Source: Lepiota brunneoincarnata (Eukaryota; Basidiomycota; Agaricomycetes; Agaricales; Agaricaceae). From it: a stretch of DNA of 64,000 bases. This document shows, in pieces, positions 23,925 through 35,666 of the stretch. Made by a program: the position numbers and the translations under genes. Each line of letters opens with the position of its first letter. The first letter of the stretch is position 1. The notes beneath the pieces are model-generated. The model made no database searches. It was not told the origin of the DNA and worked only from the letters and a program-made list of their open reading frames with translations. The stretch lies in contig JAEBUN010000008.1 in the NCBI GenBank assembly GCA_023014365.1, forward strand, positions 558,001 to 622,000, given 5' to 3'.

Positions 23925-24678
23925 ATGTCGGCCCGGATCGGCGCTTCATCGCAATCCACCATGTCCCCTGAGGTTTTCAACCCCAATCCAGTCGTCTTTT
24001 CCACAGCAAAGTCTCTTGTTCGTCAATCAGAGCTACTTGCACAATCCTTATGGATAAACCAACCCACTGATCTCGATAATGATGACCCAACCGATGTCGA
24101 GCTTATCGACCAGGATGAGGTGTTCGGTGCGCTTCATTTGTCTCCCTACCTTCATATTCACTCTGCTCACTGCGATGCAGACCTCATTCGCTCAATATAT
24201 GACCCGGAACACCCGAACACGCTGGAAGAACTGCGAGTAGTCTCCGCTCCTCAGATCACGATCGACAAGAACCGAATCACGGTCGAGTTCACCCCTACCG
24301 TTCCTCACTGTGGGATGTCCACCCTGATCGGTACGCGCGCTGTATTTTTTCCCGCTTATCCCCCTCTGGAAAACAAGCTCATGGCCTGAAATAGGGTTGT
24401 GCATCCGTGTTCGTCTGCTGCGAAGCTTGCCCAACCGCTTCAAAGTTGACCTCTTCATCAGGCCAGGGTCTCATCAGAGCGAGCACGCCGGTAAGTTTTT
24501 TTCGCCCGCACCACCCTCATCTCATCATAGCCACTGTTTTTGACATATATTGCAAGTTAACAAACAGCTCAACGACAAAGAGCGCGTTGCTGCTGCGCTA
24601 GAAAACCCAGTTCTCCTGGATACGGTAGAGCAATGCCTCCGTGATGCCGGTCGTCGAGGTCTACCGATCGAGCCTTGA
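23925..24678 (+). CDS. CIA2: Cytosolic Fe-S cluster assembly protein CIA2 (MIP18 family)
   Basis: Part of the CIA targeting complex that delivers Fe-S clusters to nuclear and cytosolic apoproteins. Begins [20 protein letters not shown]; an alternative start is the second Met at 23961. The MIP18/DUF59 domain shows [19 protein letters not shown] and [15 protein letters not shown], with the conserved reactive-Cys motif (CxMxTLIG). Exon 2 after a short intron gives [20 protein letters not shown], and exon 3 gives [20 protein letters not shown], ending at 24678. About 190 residues, the normal size. The gene is head to head with the possible DCN1 5' exons, 146 bp apart, so the two may share a promoter. 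Confidence 0.9.
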
Positions 24679-25062
24679 AACGCGATGGTGACCCCATTCT
24701 TGTAGTGTAGCATTAGCGTCCCCGATGTATCCCTATTTTCTTTTGTGTTGTCGCAGCGCAGCCAATGGATAATAATATTACTTTCGTCTACATGGTCAAT
24801 GACAATAACAATTTTTAAAAGACATAAATCTAGTGCTACAGAACGAGACGGCGCCAAAGGGAATATGCGAGGACTAGCTTAAGACCTGGGACATAATGCT
24901 ACACTGGTATTGCGAGGAGAACGAAATTGCGGTGAAGAGCGATAATGCAGGGGTAGGGGGGCAGAATATGGGGGAAAAAAAAATGTAGACAGAAGGATCA
25001 CCCTTAAAGGCGAGGAATGAAGAAGAGAGGGATGGAGAGAGAACAAAGGGCATAAATTAATA
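24679..25062. other. Convergent gap CIA2-DUF7330 gene
   Basis: 384 bp between convergent stops with purine-rich stretches. No gene is supported. Confidence 0.5.
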
Positions 25063-25772
25063 TTAGTCTTCAATCAGGAAGTCCCAATCAATGGCTGTTT
25101 CTGGTGTGCGACGGTTGCAACCAAACAATCGTTTGAGAGATTCTCTTGGGATGTTTTCCGGTGCGCAGGCTTGGATGTCCCACATACGGAAGGTGATCCT
25201 TCCCTTGGTATGCACAAAGACATCATCTTCATTTGGGAGCTCCTCAGCGAAAGGTTCATTGATGCGAGCATTGCGCATAATTCTATTGACGAAACCTGCG
25301 GAGAAGGTAGCCCTCCCTGTGTGGAAGATGCGGCCTTTGAAGTCTGAAGGGATCCAGACAATGACATCGGATGTACCAGAGTAGACCTCAAGGTAAAACC
25401 TCGAGAGCGGTGAATTCCGACACTAGACCGAGATGGGATTAGTGGACGAGTTCCATTGACGAGAAAGTGAACAGAGATGGAAACGCACAACTTTGAGTTT
25501 GGTTGGGCCGGACCTGTTACTTATGAGCATGCTCATTTTGTGGCCGACGGGTTGATGAAGCGCGCGATAGTGAGGCATGATCAGGGTCAAATCGACAGGC
25601 GCATGATCCACGTGCAATTGAAAGTCCCAGTCCTCGTCCGCGTGGTATTTGACTTTGTGAGTTCCCGCTGTGGGTGGCGGAGAAATCTGCACAAGTTGCG
25701 AGTTAGTGACATATGTACAAAGATCACGACGACCTCCCGACGACTAACCAGTGGTGTAGACTTTTCGTACAT
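25063..25772 (-). CDS. DUF7330-like hypothetical protein
   Basis: Three exons: MYEKSTPL (from 25772), ISPPPTAGTHKVKYHADEDW through SGPTKLKV, and, after an intron near 25490-25426, CRNSPLSRFYLEVYSGTSDV to the end AIDWDFLIED at 25063. The pattern VYSGTSDVIVWIPSDFKG, ATFSAGFVNRIMRNARIN, KGRITFRMWDIQACAPEN matches my recollection of the basidiomycete DUF7330 family, a beta-rich domain of unknown role. About 190 residues, with no signal peptide or membrane span in this model. Extra exons upstream of 25772 are possible but not convincing. Confidence 0.6.
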
Positions 25773-28700
25773 GTGACACTGCTAGCAAAGACGGTGAGCA
25801 AGGAATTTAAAAAAAAAAAACGGATTGAGGGCTCACGAAAGGATAATCAAAAGACATTATGCTACAGTAGGGAAACAGGGGGAGGGGGGCCACTTGTGCA
25901 GCCTGTGGGGATAAAGGAGGAGTTCTCGACCAGTTGGCATGGTCAAGGGGTGTGCTGTATTAGTACCGGTTGTGAGTTGCCCAAAATGGTACAAGACCGT
26001 AGTTCTAGCCACGTGGATTTACAAGGACTTCCATTTCCGGATTCAGGTTATCGTCACCGATCACGTTGTCAGGTTTTCTGATGCGGGCCATCAGGGTAGG
26101 AGGGGGGCTGCTCAACAACATAAACAAGGCCCCTCATACAGCACAATAAGACGTCGAAGAAGTCGTGCGAGGCCTGTGCTGGGGGGAGGAAAAGAGAAAC
26201 TCCCAAGTCGCTTGATACTCCGAGCAAGCACAAACGTCCCTGACCCTATTGTTCAACTCCACAACTCCTAAAAGATAATCTCTCACGGTATACGCCTCGT
26301 GCCGTATATGCTCTTCACCCAATCGCCTCCGTGATGCTCCCGGTCAGGTATATTGTTCCACTACTGTTCCGTATCACACACACGGGTACCAGTGACAGGC
26401 CGAGCGAGCTTCATCCATCAACATTCAGCAGTGAAAACAAACGCCGATGCTGTGTCATTACTACCCAGCGGGATCGGTACCAGAGTATCATGCTCCCTGG
26501 TCCTCTGCAGGACACCCAACGTCGCCGAATCCGGTTTGTAACAGTGTAGACTCCGACAAGCGCGCCGCAGGCAAATCACTCGTTTCACATCCTCATAACT
26601 ACACACATCCCTTGTCCGTGCACCGTCAGTTCACTTCGATCGGAACAGGTCTTTGGCTAGAAAATATCCAAAGATAGCTAGTGCGCTTCTGAGGCTATAC
26701 TGTGGGTGCCATATGATGAGACTGGCTCCGACCCGTTGCTTCCAGAGTAGTCTTTCCTCAAATCAATCCCTTGTCGTTTCACCAAGTACGAGCACCTGGC
26801 GCTGTCCCGGATAGACGAATTACAAACAAAAAAAACTATTCTCCCCCGGCGAACATTAACATCCTCTAGTCTGGCTCTGGTGCCGTGACACTCGTAAACC
26901 ATTACACTCTGAGCTAAGCCTCGACTTTTCTTTAAGAAACTTCTGTGAAGGTGGGGAGCATATGAATCGCCACACACTATCAATGATATTTACTCGCGTG
27001 GTGGGATGGTGATGAACGTTACTAACCCTGTTTGTGTTGCCTCAGCTACTTGACTGTTTTTCATGAAATAGAGTATTTAACGTTGGTAATTTTGATGACC
27101 TCGTCCCCGTCCAATGTACCAATGGCTTAAGCAAGACCTGGAGGCCCGGGTTACAACACTCGAGGCAGGCGATGTCGGGGGTGTCCGATTTGTCACCCGG
27201 TTTCGGGTTTTACGGTTGTTGGCCAGCCTTTTAGGCTTGCAGGACCCACACAAACAACAAAAAAAACCCTAACTCCGGAACAGCAGCCAATGACCGCACA
27301 TTGACAAATTCGGGCATCCCTGAATTTTTCCGCTGCCACTTTTGTTTCGACCGGGTGGACCTTTCTTCCGCTGTTCGGGAACGGTCACCCAGTGTAATAA
27401 CACGTGGTATCATCTCATGAATAGCCAGCCCGAACATTGCTATCATCATGTTACGGGTACGTGATGCCTGGACTTACTTATTGTTGACCACCGAGCAGAC
27501 TTCAGAGGGGGGAAAAACCGCTAGTAGTGCATACCGAGCTCCGGGTCACTGGCCCACAGGAATGATTCCCTTGTTGAACGTCTTTTGAATCTTGATCGCC
27601 GTTCCGTCCGCGCCAAAGCCTGTCCAGAGGTTCCATTCTTCATACAGAAAATGCATGGGGCGTTATGCATGCTATGCGCTATATTTAGTTCCACAAAGCC
27701 ACAAACTCCGAATAATGCCAGATTGTGCCACCACCACTCTACTACCCTGTCAGGTCCTTGATCTCTATCTTGTAGTCCATCCCTTGTTCGAGACCCACTG
27801 CGGCTGGTGCAAGGAGAACAAAGCAAGGGAAATCCCAGAAGCGGTAAATCGCTTCGTACACTCGATTGCCCAGCACACAACAACGAAAGGAATACAATGG
27901 CAGGGGAGAATAGGGAAGGAGAATCCACACGGGTTATAAAGGATACTCGCAAAGTAGAAGAATTACTCAATTTTCTAGATGCAACAGGGTGGTTCAAGAA
28001 GACATATGTGTGGAATACTCAAAATTCGCGACTACCAACTTGGTGATAAGAGCGAGACATAAGTGGGCAGGCGCCAGAACCCATCCATCCAGGCCGACGG
28101 CAAGAGCAGACAAACACGCCGAAAATGGGGGTGGAGAAGCGGTGATGAGGAGTGCGGAGTTGTTCCAAACAGCATTTCCGTGCCGGACCACAGGGTGAGC
28201 GAGCACCAGGGAAATGCACCTTCTACAGGGCTGGGGAAATCTGCGGGGTCAGTAAAAGGCATAGGGGCCCTGAGGAAGTCTGTCATAGGGAGTGAACCCT
28301 CGGGGCTCAGAAATGATATTTAAAAAAATCCCTTGTACGACAGTTGGATGGGTTTAAGCATGGCGTAACAGCAAACTCGTGGCAATGTGAGCCTAGTTTC
28401 GCGGCTGGTATACCGATAATTGGCCATTAGTAAAGCCACAAGTTTGAGGCGCACAATTAGGTGGCACCAGGCGGTGTCCCATAACTCTTGCCGTTGCAAT
28501 CGGTTCGTGACATGCACCAGGGCGCACTAGTTAAGCTAAAGAACATCGAAATTACACTATAAAGCTGGAAGAAAAAGAAGTCCCATGGACCGGCCCCATC
28601 ATCTACCTGTCCTCAGTACCAGAAGCTCGAGATTTAAAAGCTCCTACAAGCAAAGGAACCGCTTGTTCCGAAAATAATAGTGTCGGGTGATTTAGTAGCT

Positions 28701-30042
28701 AGCGGTTAAACTTGTTGTGCGGGGTGCCACAAGGGGGTGGTGGGGTGTATAGGTAAGGAGCACATCTTCTGGCGCGGTCTGCAGCTTAACTGATCTTGTG
28801 GTTTGGGCTCGCTGCCATGTGCTCTCAATAGAAGCCAGAGGTGATACTCGCTAGAATCCCCGGTCAAAATAGAGACCGAGGGCAGATGGACGAAGCCTAT
28901 TAACATTGATCCTATCTAAGCGACACAATCCGCCAGCGTAAAATTGATACCGAGTTCACTGTTTTTTGCAGAGTGTTCATTAGCAGTGATTTTATGTGCT
29001 TTTTGTACATTATTTTGAGTAATACCAAGACCACCCAAGTCGCCTATATGCTCAGCATCGATGCCGACACTGGGCCCAAGCAGCCGGGGCGTCCAGGAGA
29101 TCCAATGAAAACCGCCTTCATCTGTACTTGCCATGGGACTTGGCAATTACAGGAGCGTGCTTATATGAGCGGGCACTAGAAGGAATATACTATAAAGTTT
29201 TGACACAAAGTTGGCTCTTGTCAAGCTGTAGCAAGCGGTGAGACCAGCATGCGCCAAGCTGAGTAGGGAGGGCGCTAATGCTATCGGGCATGAATGTTAC
29301 CCTCGGAGAGCACTGCGGAACTGAGTCTTGGTAAATCAAACTACCACCGGGGCGTGGGGTAGCAAAAAAGCAAGCACGGTCATTGCGGCGTAAGACGGCT
29401 GTGAACCAGGTACGGTCACGACCGACATACACGGGTAGAGACAACGACCAAGGAAAAGCTCATGATTAATTGAGGTAACTAGAAATAGAAAAAATCTCCG
29501 GAAACCTTCTCTGTCAGCTCTCAACAACGGGCGAGGGTCAGGTGCAGGCACTTATTAACCTAGAACCCATTGTGGTATGTAAAATATCATTGTTGCTCAG
29601 GAACGCGAACCCACTCTTGAGAGAGGACTTGATGCACCATAACGTACCCCCCGCACTGTCGCCCTCTAAGCGCATAGTAGTTATTCCCTCCATCTGTCAT
29701 ATTTTCAAGTCCAGAAACCATATGTGCTTCCAAAAAAGGCAAGTAGATGGGCGTTAGTACTATTTTTGGGGGCACAACGCCTTACCAGGGAAGTCTGAGG
29801 ATGAAATGGTGATCGGGCCATAGTGGTTCCGAGTGGCGCCAAGCACCACGCGGAGGACAGTCTAGTTCAATCATCGAAAGAAGTGGCGGCTGGTCGAGGG
29901 CCTAATTAGCGGCAGTTTAGTTTTGCACCTGCTGACTTCAGGTAGCTGTAGAAGCTCAATAGCACTGATTTTACGCGCTTTTCGTCCGGGGGTTTGTATT
30001 TCCGGAATCTCCTGTTTGGACAACTTGACCAGTGGCCAAAAC
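25773..30042. other. 4.3-kb stretch without a supportable intact gene
   Basis: Only short, unrelated open frames on both strands. I find no transposase, reverse-transcriptase or LTR-like ends. The one recognisable coding trace is a relic of a Y3-lectin-like last exon at 29021-29100. A 26-base block at 28981-29006 recurs with five differences at 29961-29986, upstream of the live Y3-like gene. The stretch is probably decayed duplicated or mobile sequence. Confidence 0.5.
29021..29100 (+). pseudogene. Relic of a Y3-lectin-like terminal exon
   Basis: Aligned by eye with the last exon of the live gene at 30130-30816. Here TTQVAYMLSIDADTGP corresponds to ARVAQVAYTFSIDANRGP, followed by the shared base string CGTCCAG. 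The conserved Cys after GP is lost (Lys), the reading continues past the normal stop, and no upstream exons with Cys-rich sequence are found. It is best seen as a dead paralogue. Confidence 0.5.
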
Positions 30043-30049
30043 TATAAAA
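30043..30049 (+). promoter_or_regulatory. TATA box of the Y3-like gene
   Basis: TATAAAA sits 81 bp upstream of the ATG at 30130, a usual distance for strongly expressed secreted-protein genes in Agaricomycetes. Confidence 0.6.
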
Positions 30050-30129
30050 CCCAGCCAGTCTGCAGTGTCAGTCAGTAACTCAAGTTCAGCCCAGAGTTCC
30101 TTCTAAGAATTTCATACTCTCAAAGCAAC

Positions 30130-30816
30130 ATGTTCATTCAGACCGTACGTTCCTCAGGAGCTGCATGAGGTCCACACTCACCCTCCCTTTTCTTTACAGT
30201 ACTGGTTTGCCCTCGCCACTCTCTTGACTGGCACGCTTGTCCAAGCGCAGTCGTTCTTCCCGAACCCTGTATGCTTCCAAGGTGCCTCAGACGGCAGCTC
30301 AACGAGGGGTGCCCGAGAATGCGCTCGGTTTATCAACACCTTCTGCGCCAATGCTGCCGCAACCACTCCTCGCAACAGCGTACGCCAGCCTTTCTCATGT
30401 TCACCATATACCTAGCTCAGGGAATCGGTCGATCTAGATCCGTGTTGGAGATAATACCGCCCGCTGCTTCAACCTTGATGCTAGTAGGCGCTGTATGCCA
30501 TTATTCTATGTTTCAAGGGCGACCAGACTAATATACGGGATCTCTGCCAGGTGACTTTGTCGCTCTTAACACTTTCAACCAGAATATTCCCCCCAGCGAG
30601 GCCGGTTGCAAGGCGGCTCTCAACAACGTCGTAAACCGTTGCACCAATGATTATGTGAGTTTATATCGTGGATTGTATCAGATCTAGGGATCGCTAACGA
30701 ACGCCATGTTGACGGCGTCGTAGGGTGGTGGTGCTAGGGTCGCTCAAGTCGCTTACACCTTTAGTATCGATGCCAATAGGGGCCCTTGCGGCTGGAGCGT
30801 CCAGCCAGGTAATTAG
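30130..30816 (+). CDS. Small secreted Cys-rich protein, glycan-binding Y3-like
   Basis: Five exons: MFIQT, then YWFALATLLTGTLVQAQSFF (signal peptide ending near AQA/Q), Cys-containing segments, IRVGDNTARCFNLD, DFVALNTFNQNIPPSEAGCK and GGGARVAQVAYTFSIDANRG, ending CGWSVQPGN at 30816. All introns are GT-AG and join in frame. Mature size is about 125 residues with seven Cys. The closing block 'FSID-N-GPC' and the spaced Cys fit the Y3-like glycan-binding proteins annotated in mushrooms (type member from Coprinus comatus). Ligand and function are unknown. It is flanked by gene-poor DNA holding a dead paralogue. Confidence 0.65.
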
Positions 30817-31251
30817 GTTGATGAAGAGCGCAACGGTCCTATGGTGCTCAGAATTAGCAATGGTGGGATGGGTTCTTCCTTTGCAAAACATGGGAATCAT
30901 TGCGTTACCAATCACAATCAAAGTCCTGAAATACCAGATACTGGGAAATGAATATATCAGCTATGTAGTACATGCCCCGGCGTAAGGCTAGTGTGAAATG
31001 ATGCGGACCAAACTGGGTCTGTATTGTTTGATCCAGCGGCTATGTTGTGGGTCCATGGGGCCGTTCGAACTATGATTGTCCTTCGGACAAACCCGAACTG
31101 GCGTAGAACGCGCGCCGACGGTGTTCTCGACCATTGACATCACACTTATTGAGAATCCAGAAGAAAATACCGTGCAGAATACATAATCTGGACCATGATA
31201 CAAAGCATTCAAATGCGTAGATGACACAAAAGTATGATGGAGCCCTAGCAC
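30817..31251. other. Convergent gap after the Y3-like gene
   Basis: 435 bp between convergent stops. The open frame at 30725-30985 overlaps the last Y3 exon in another frame and is a shadow. Confidence 0.5.
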
Positions 31252-33404
31252 TTAGATAATCTCCTCCATCTCCTCATCTTCACTGTCATCCTCTCCTTCG
31301 ACAGAGTTGGGGGGTAGCGAGTCGGCAGTGGGGACTGCAGAGGGTGGAGGTGCTGGTGCTGGTGACTGCTGGATTGCCCCTGCAGACTGAATGAGTACAG
31401 ATTCAGGTTGAACGGTCGAAGCAGGAGGTCGCAAGGCAGGGTCGATAGGTATCACCTCTGATTGACGTTCCTGCTGGGGGGTCGATGGTGAAGAATTTGT
31501 TGATGCCTGCGGCAAAGAAAACTCTGGAGGAGGTAAGAGTGAGTCCATTGGAGGCGGCTCAAAGTCTGTTGACGTCGTCGCCGAAGGCTGTTGTTGCAGT
31601 TCCTGCGGATTGCGTGCTGCGGGAAGTATGTGTTGAGCAGCGTGTGCGATCTCTCCGCTTTCCTGTCCTAAATCTGCCAATTGTGTGGCCAGAAGTACAA
31701 GCTGTGCTTGTAGCTCCGCCCGTGCATTCGGAGAGCCGAGCGCTCTTTCGGATGTCGAGGGTAAGGTTCTAGGGACTGGATGGAGGGAATCTGCATTCCC
31801 GGTTGATTGTGGGGGAGCAGTTGCGGGCTGGGAACCGCCGCTATGTAACAAGCCAGACTGTGCTTGCACAAGCAACGATGTGAGTTGATCCACAGACACA
31901 GCGTCCACCTTTTTCCCATTCCCTTCCTCTTGGGCAATCTGGAGAAGATCCCCAAAATTAATGGCTTTGAGTATATTCTGCGCCGCCTCGTACGCATCTC
32001 GATCTGCTTCCGAGTTGAGATCCCCAGTCGTGGAATTAACTGTCATGGTGGTTGCTGTTACGGAAGCCTCTGATAAATTTTGTTGTTGTTGTGCAGGTGG
32101 TTGTGATTGAGGTTGGGGCTGAGGATGTGGATATCCTGGGTAACCGGGAGGCATAAAACCGCCGTATGGATAAGGATATGGCTGTCCGAGATACGGTTGA
32201 GGGTGCACATTTTGTTGGGTAGGGCCAGAGTGGTGGTGATGAACCAGAGGGGAATGGGTGAAGGGCGATGCTGCTGGTGGGGCCAAAGCGCCTGACTGAG
32301 ATTGGTTTTGTGTCTGTGGGCGACGTGTCGTCCGCCGTGAAGTCTAATAGAAAGGAATGATCAGATCAATGGAAGAAAATCCATGGATACTTGCGCACAT
32401 TTCCGCCTTCCCAAGTTGCGCTCAATCTGTACTTCCCATTACTACTCTTCTCAAATCTCCCCCGTTTAAACGCCTTCTGTAGCGCCTGGCTCGCTGATGG
32501 CCGGAAATTCGACTGTAAGGGATACCGCGCAGCCATCCATGCAAATAGATCCTTCGGGGCACAACCTTCTGGATCTGTTGATTCCTGTAAGGCCTCCACA
32601 ATCATTTCTTCGTAGCTTGGCAAATCGTCCGAACCCTGATCTTGGTGGGTTGGGGGCTGCGGCGTATGAGAAGGGGGATACATCGGGTTCGGGAGTTGGG
32701 GATACCCTGTGTTGGGGGGCGGTGGCGGATGGTGATACCCGTTTGGGGCTGGGGGGTAGGGAGAATATGAGGGATAACCTGGCGGCGGGGGATAGTACGG
32801 CGCATGAGGATACGCAGCAGGGGGATGCTGTGGATATCCATAAGGCTGGTGAGGATATAAGGGCTGCTGTTGCACGGGGGGATGTGCGGGGGCTGTGGCG
32901 GCTGGAGGTGATGTGGGTGTTGCTGCAGGGGAAGCGGTTGTTGCAAGTATGCCTTTTGGTTGCTTCTCTGGAAGCTGAGGCTCGGCTGCCTGTGATTCTG
33001 TACTCGGGGCGTCTGGTCGAAAATCGGTGTCAGCTTCCGAAGGCTTTTGTAGCGAGTCCATTGGGGCTTCCTCTTGAGGCTTATCGCTATCGTTCGGCGC
33101 GGACACAGGCCCTCCTTCATTGGCGGTCGTTTTTCGCAAATTTTCAATAGCAGCATTTATATCTGGAGGCCATATTGTGCTTTTGATATATGGGGGCACA
33201 TGGACGTCACAGCTCAGGCATATGTCGATGATTTGCTGCGGAGAGAGGAGGGTAAGGTACCGACGCTTGAGGTCATGATCTTGAGGACCTGGGGAGGTTG
33301 AACAGGAAATTCATTGGGCAACGGATGGTATACACACCGAAGGACTGTACGTGGTAGTAATAAGGGTGTGGAGGAGGGAGATAGGAGGAGCTGGCCGCCT
33401 GCAT
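31252..33404 (-). CDS. Linker-histone (H15) domain protein with long Pro/Gln-rich tail
   Basis: Starts MQAASSSYLPPPHPYYYH at 33404. An intron (GTGTGT...CCCCAG) joins to PQDHDLKRRYLTLLSPQQII and IYIKS-type sequence VPPYIKSTIWPPDINAAIEN. After a Pro/Tyr/Gly-rich region comes an H15 winged-helix domain (SYEEMIVEALQ, PKDLFAWMAARYPL, SASQALQKAFKRGRFEKSS, YRLSATWEGGN). Another intron (32392-32344) leads to TSRRTTRRPQTQ and about 340 residues of Gln/Pro/Ser-rich tail with an acidic end (EDDSEDEEMEEII). Total about 670 residues, far longer than an ordinary H1. It is probably a nuclear DNA-binding or chromatin protein; target and role are unknown. Confidence 0.7.
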
Positions 33405-33771
33405 CGTTCCGGAGAGCTGCACAGTTTTTCGCAACAAAGTTTGCACAACACAACCCGCCGCATATCGCCGAATCAATTCAGGTCTAAACGCCCATTACGA
33501 CGATACGACATACACTACAATATACTACAGGCAATAATAGCTGTGCCCTCAGTCAGGTTCCCACAAAATAATCGACAGTGCGTCGTCCGGCGGAACCAAA
33601 TTGGTCGCATGAAAGGAAACACGCGAGGCCACCACAAGGCCTTGGTAATGGTGCAATGCAAGCATAACCGCCAGCCCATCTCGGAATCTGTTCGTGTGCA
33701 TGTGCCTGTTGTCGGCCTGCATAGTCTCATCCAATAGCCAGAAAAAAAAACACCATGTGCCCCAGCTCGTT

Positions 33772-35447
33772 CTACACCGCCAAAAAGTCATAAATGATCT
33801 TGCCAGAGCCGTTCGTTGCCTCCTCCGAAACAACAGTGTTTCTTAACAGAGGGCCGAGCGAAGCTAGCTCATCTTGAATCCCGTTTCTTGCGAACGCGTC
33901 AAGGTCTTTCAGTAGGACTGAAGTCACTTTCTGTAATATGGAAGCTTAGAAATGAGAATCCCGAGTAAAAATGGAACCACGGACCTTGAGTTTGGCGTCG
34001 ATCTTCAAAATCATGTCGCTCTGTGGAGCAGACCAGTTTATCGTCGGTTGGATGAATCCGGCAGGACCCCCCATCCCAACACTGGCATTAGCAATACTCC
34101 ATAGAGAGCCATTTACATCTGGATCGCCCGGGTTTGGGCTTCCATTCAATGTCGCTGACGAGCCACCAACACTTGGGAATTGCACAGGCTGATGTAAACT
34201 CGGGTTTGACGACGAGTTTAAATGTTGAAGATGTTGGGAGGATAGGTGTGGAGGGAGGTTAGCAAAGAACGAAGATTGGGTGTTAGCCTCTGGGGCAAAG
34301 AGGTATGAGATGCCAGGGTAAGGTACAATCGATGCCAGGGGTCCCAACGCCTGTGATGAGTGGGGTAGCGAGGAAGGTCCGAGGATCTTGGAAATTTTAT
34401 TGTACACTTCTGAAACGACGTCCAAAAGCGAGAGCACCGTCTCATGGTAATCGAGAGGAAATGGCTATACCATCAAATGGAAATCACTCAAGTGTTTCTA
34501 ATCGAGCAACCGCGGTTACTGACCATGTGAGGTGTCGTCAAGTACGACGCATCCGTCGATTCCGACCCTGCGAACTCTGCAACACCCGATCCCCCCAACC
34601 GTTTAGCACCCTTGGTTTTGAAGATTCTCTACAAAAATGGTGGCGGTGGCGTCAGTACTCCGGCTAACAAGCGCACGGAGCTTAGTTCTGCATGGACTTA
34701 GACTCACCATCTTCGGTTTATCGTTTTCCTCCTTCGATTGGTCGTACTCTGTCACAGTATTCAAGAGGCTACGTAGGAGGTCCTGGGGATTATTAATATC
34801 GAGCAGATTTGACAGCGAGAGGCCGAGAATAGCAAAGCGATATGTCCTGCAATGTAAAGAGCCTGTCAACCAAAAACACGATTACATCCCCGACAACAAC
34901 ACACCGCTTCTTCATATCGCTGTTGTTGAACACCCTTTCTAGTTCGGCACGAGTAACAAGGAGTGTGTGAAACCAATGGCTCCGACTGCCCGACAAAGGG
35001 TGTTAGTGCGAGGAACTCAATGGCTCTTTGACAGTTCAAAAAAACGTACCCCTCGTGAACGTTCCGGATATAAGTCAGAGTGACCAGTCGTTTCTGCACC
35101 AGCTCCCTCAGAAACTCTACGGATGCCCCCGCGCCTAATGGTGGACTCGTAGCGCCAACAAAGTTGGTAACAACAGTGTCCGTATAAACTGATTGGGCGT
35201 CCCCACTATCTCCCCTTCCGAGGGGAGTAGGTGCCGTAGGAGTCGTCGCACTCGCAAGGGCAGACGCCAAGGACATCCCGTTGACAGACGAAATAGTCCC
35301 TGTGACTGTGGAAATGGGAGAAGGAATGGCAGGAGTAGTGTTAATTGACTGGGAGGATGAAGTTGCGGACTTGAAAGAAGAGAGCAGGTTCTGCGCTGAG
35401 GACTTGCGGCGCATCGCAGGCCGCGCTACTTCCGAGAAGTTGGACAT
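33772..35447 (-). CDS. Conserved hypothetical protein
   Basis: Not recognised as a named family. First in-frame ATG at 35447 (MSNFSEVARPAMRRKSS); the open frame upstream starts at GTG. Six or seven exons join: a Ser/Thr-rich start with a basic patch, then FLRELVQKRLVTLTYIRNVH, SHWFHTLLVTRAELERVFNN, TYRFAILGLSLSNLLDINNP, DLLRSLLNTVTEYDQSKEEN, a linker RIFKTKGAKRL, then PFPLDYHETVLSLLDVVSEV and a Pro/Ser/Asn-rich loop. It ends in a helical exon KVTSVLLKDLDAFARNG finishing at 33772. About 430 residues, predicted mostly helical, with no signal or membrane span. It is divergent from NTF2, with 219 bp between starts. Confidence 0.6.
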
Positions 35448-35666
35448 TGCCAGACGGTCCACGGAGTATTATGGGGATTCAAGGCACCGGATGATACGGA
35501 ATTCTGAGGCTGTGAGGATACGGGCAACAGGGACCGGGGCCTTGACAACGTGCAGGACGACGAGCAGCTATACTTGTCAAGTTGATAGAATACTCATCAC
35601 GTGAACAGAATAAGATATCTGTATTTTCTTTGATGATGCAAAAGCGCTCAGGCTGTGTCCACTACC

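Noticed and set aside
26860..26935. tRNA-like string on the minus strand (TAGCTCAG...GGTTTA... and ATGTTCGCCGG)
   Set aside because: There is a D-arm-like motif and a T run after it, but no pairing anticodon stem, no GTTCRANNC T-loop and no matching acceptor stem.
25773..30042. Transposon in the gene-poor stretch
   Set aside because: No terminal repeats, target-site duplications, transposase or polymerase motifs could be seen by eye. A repeat-library search would be decisive.
32497..33150. Long plus-strand open frame of 217 codons
   Set aside because: It is antisense to the Pro/Gln-rich coding exon of the H15-domain gene; the low-complexity codons of that exon leave the opposite strand open.
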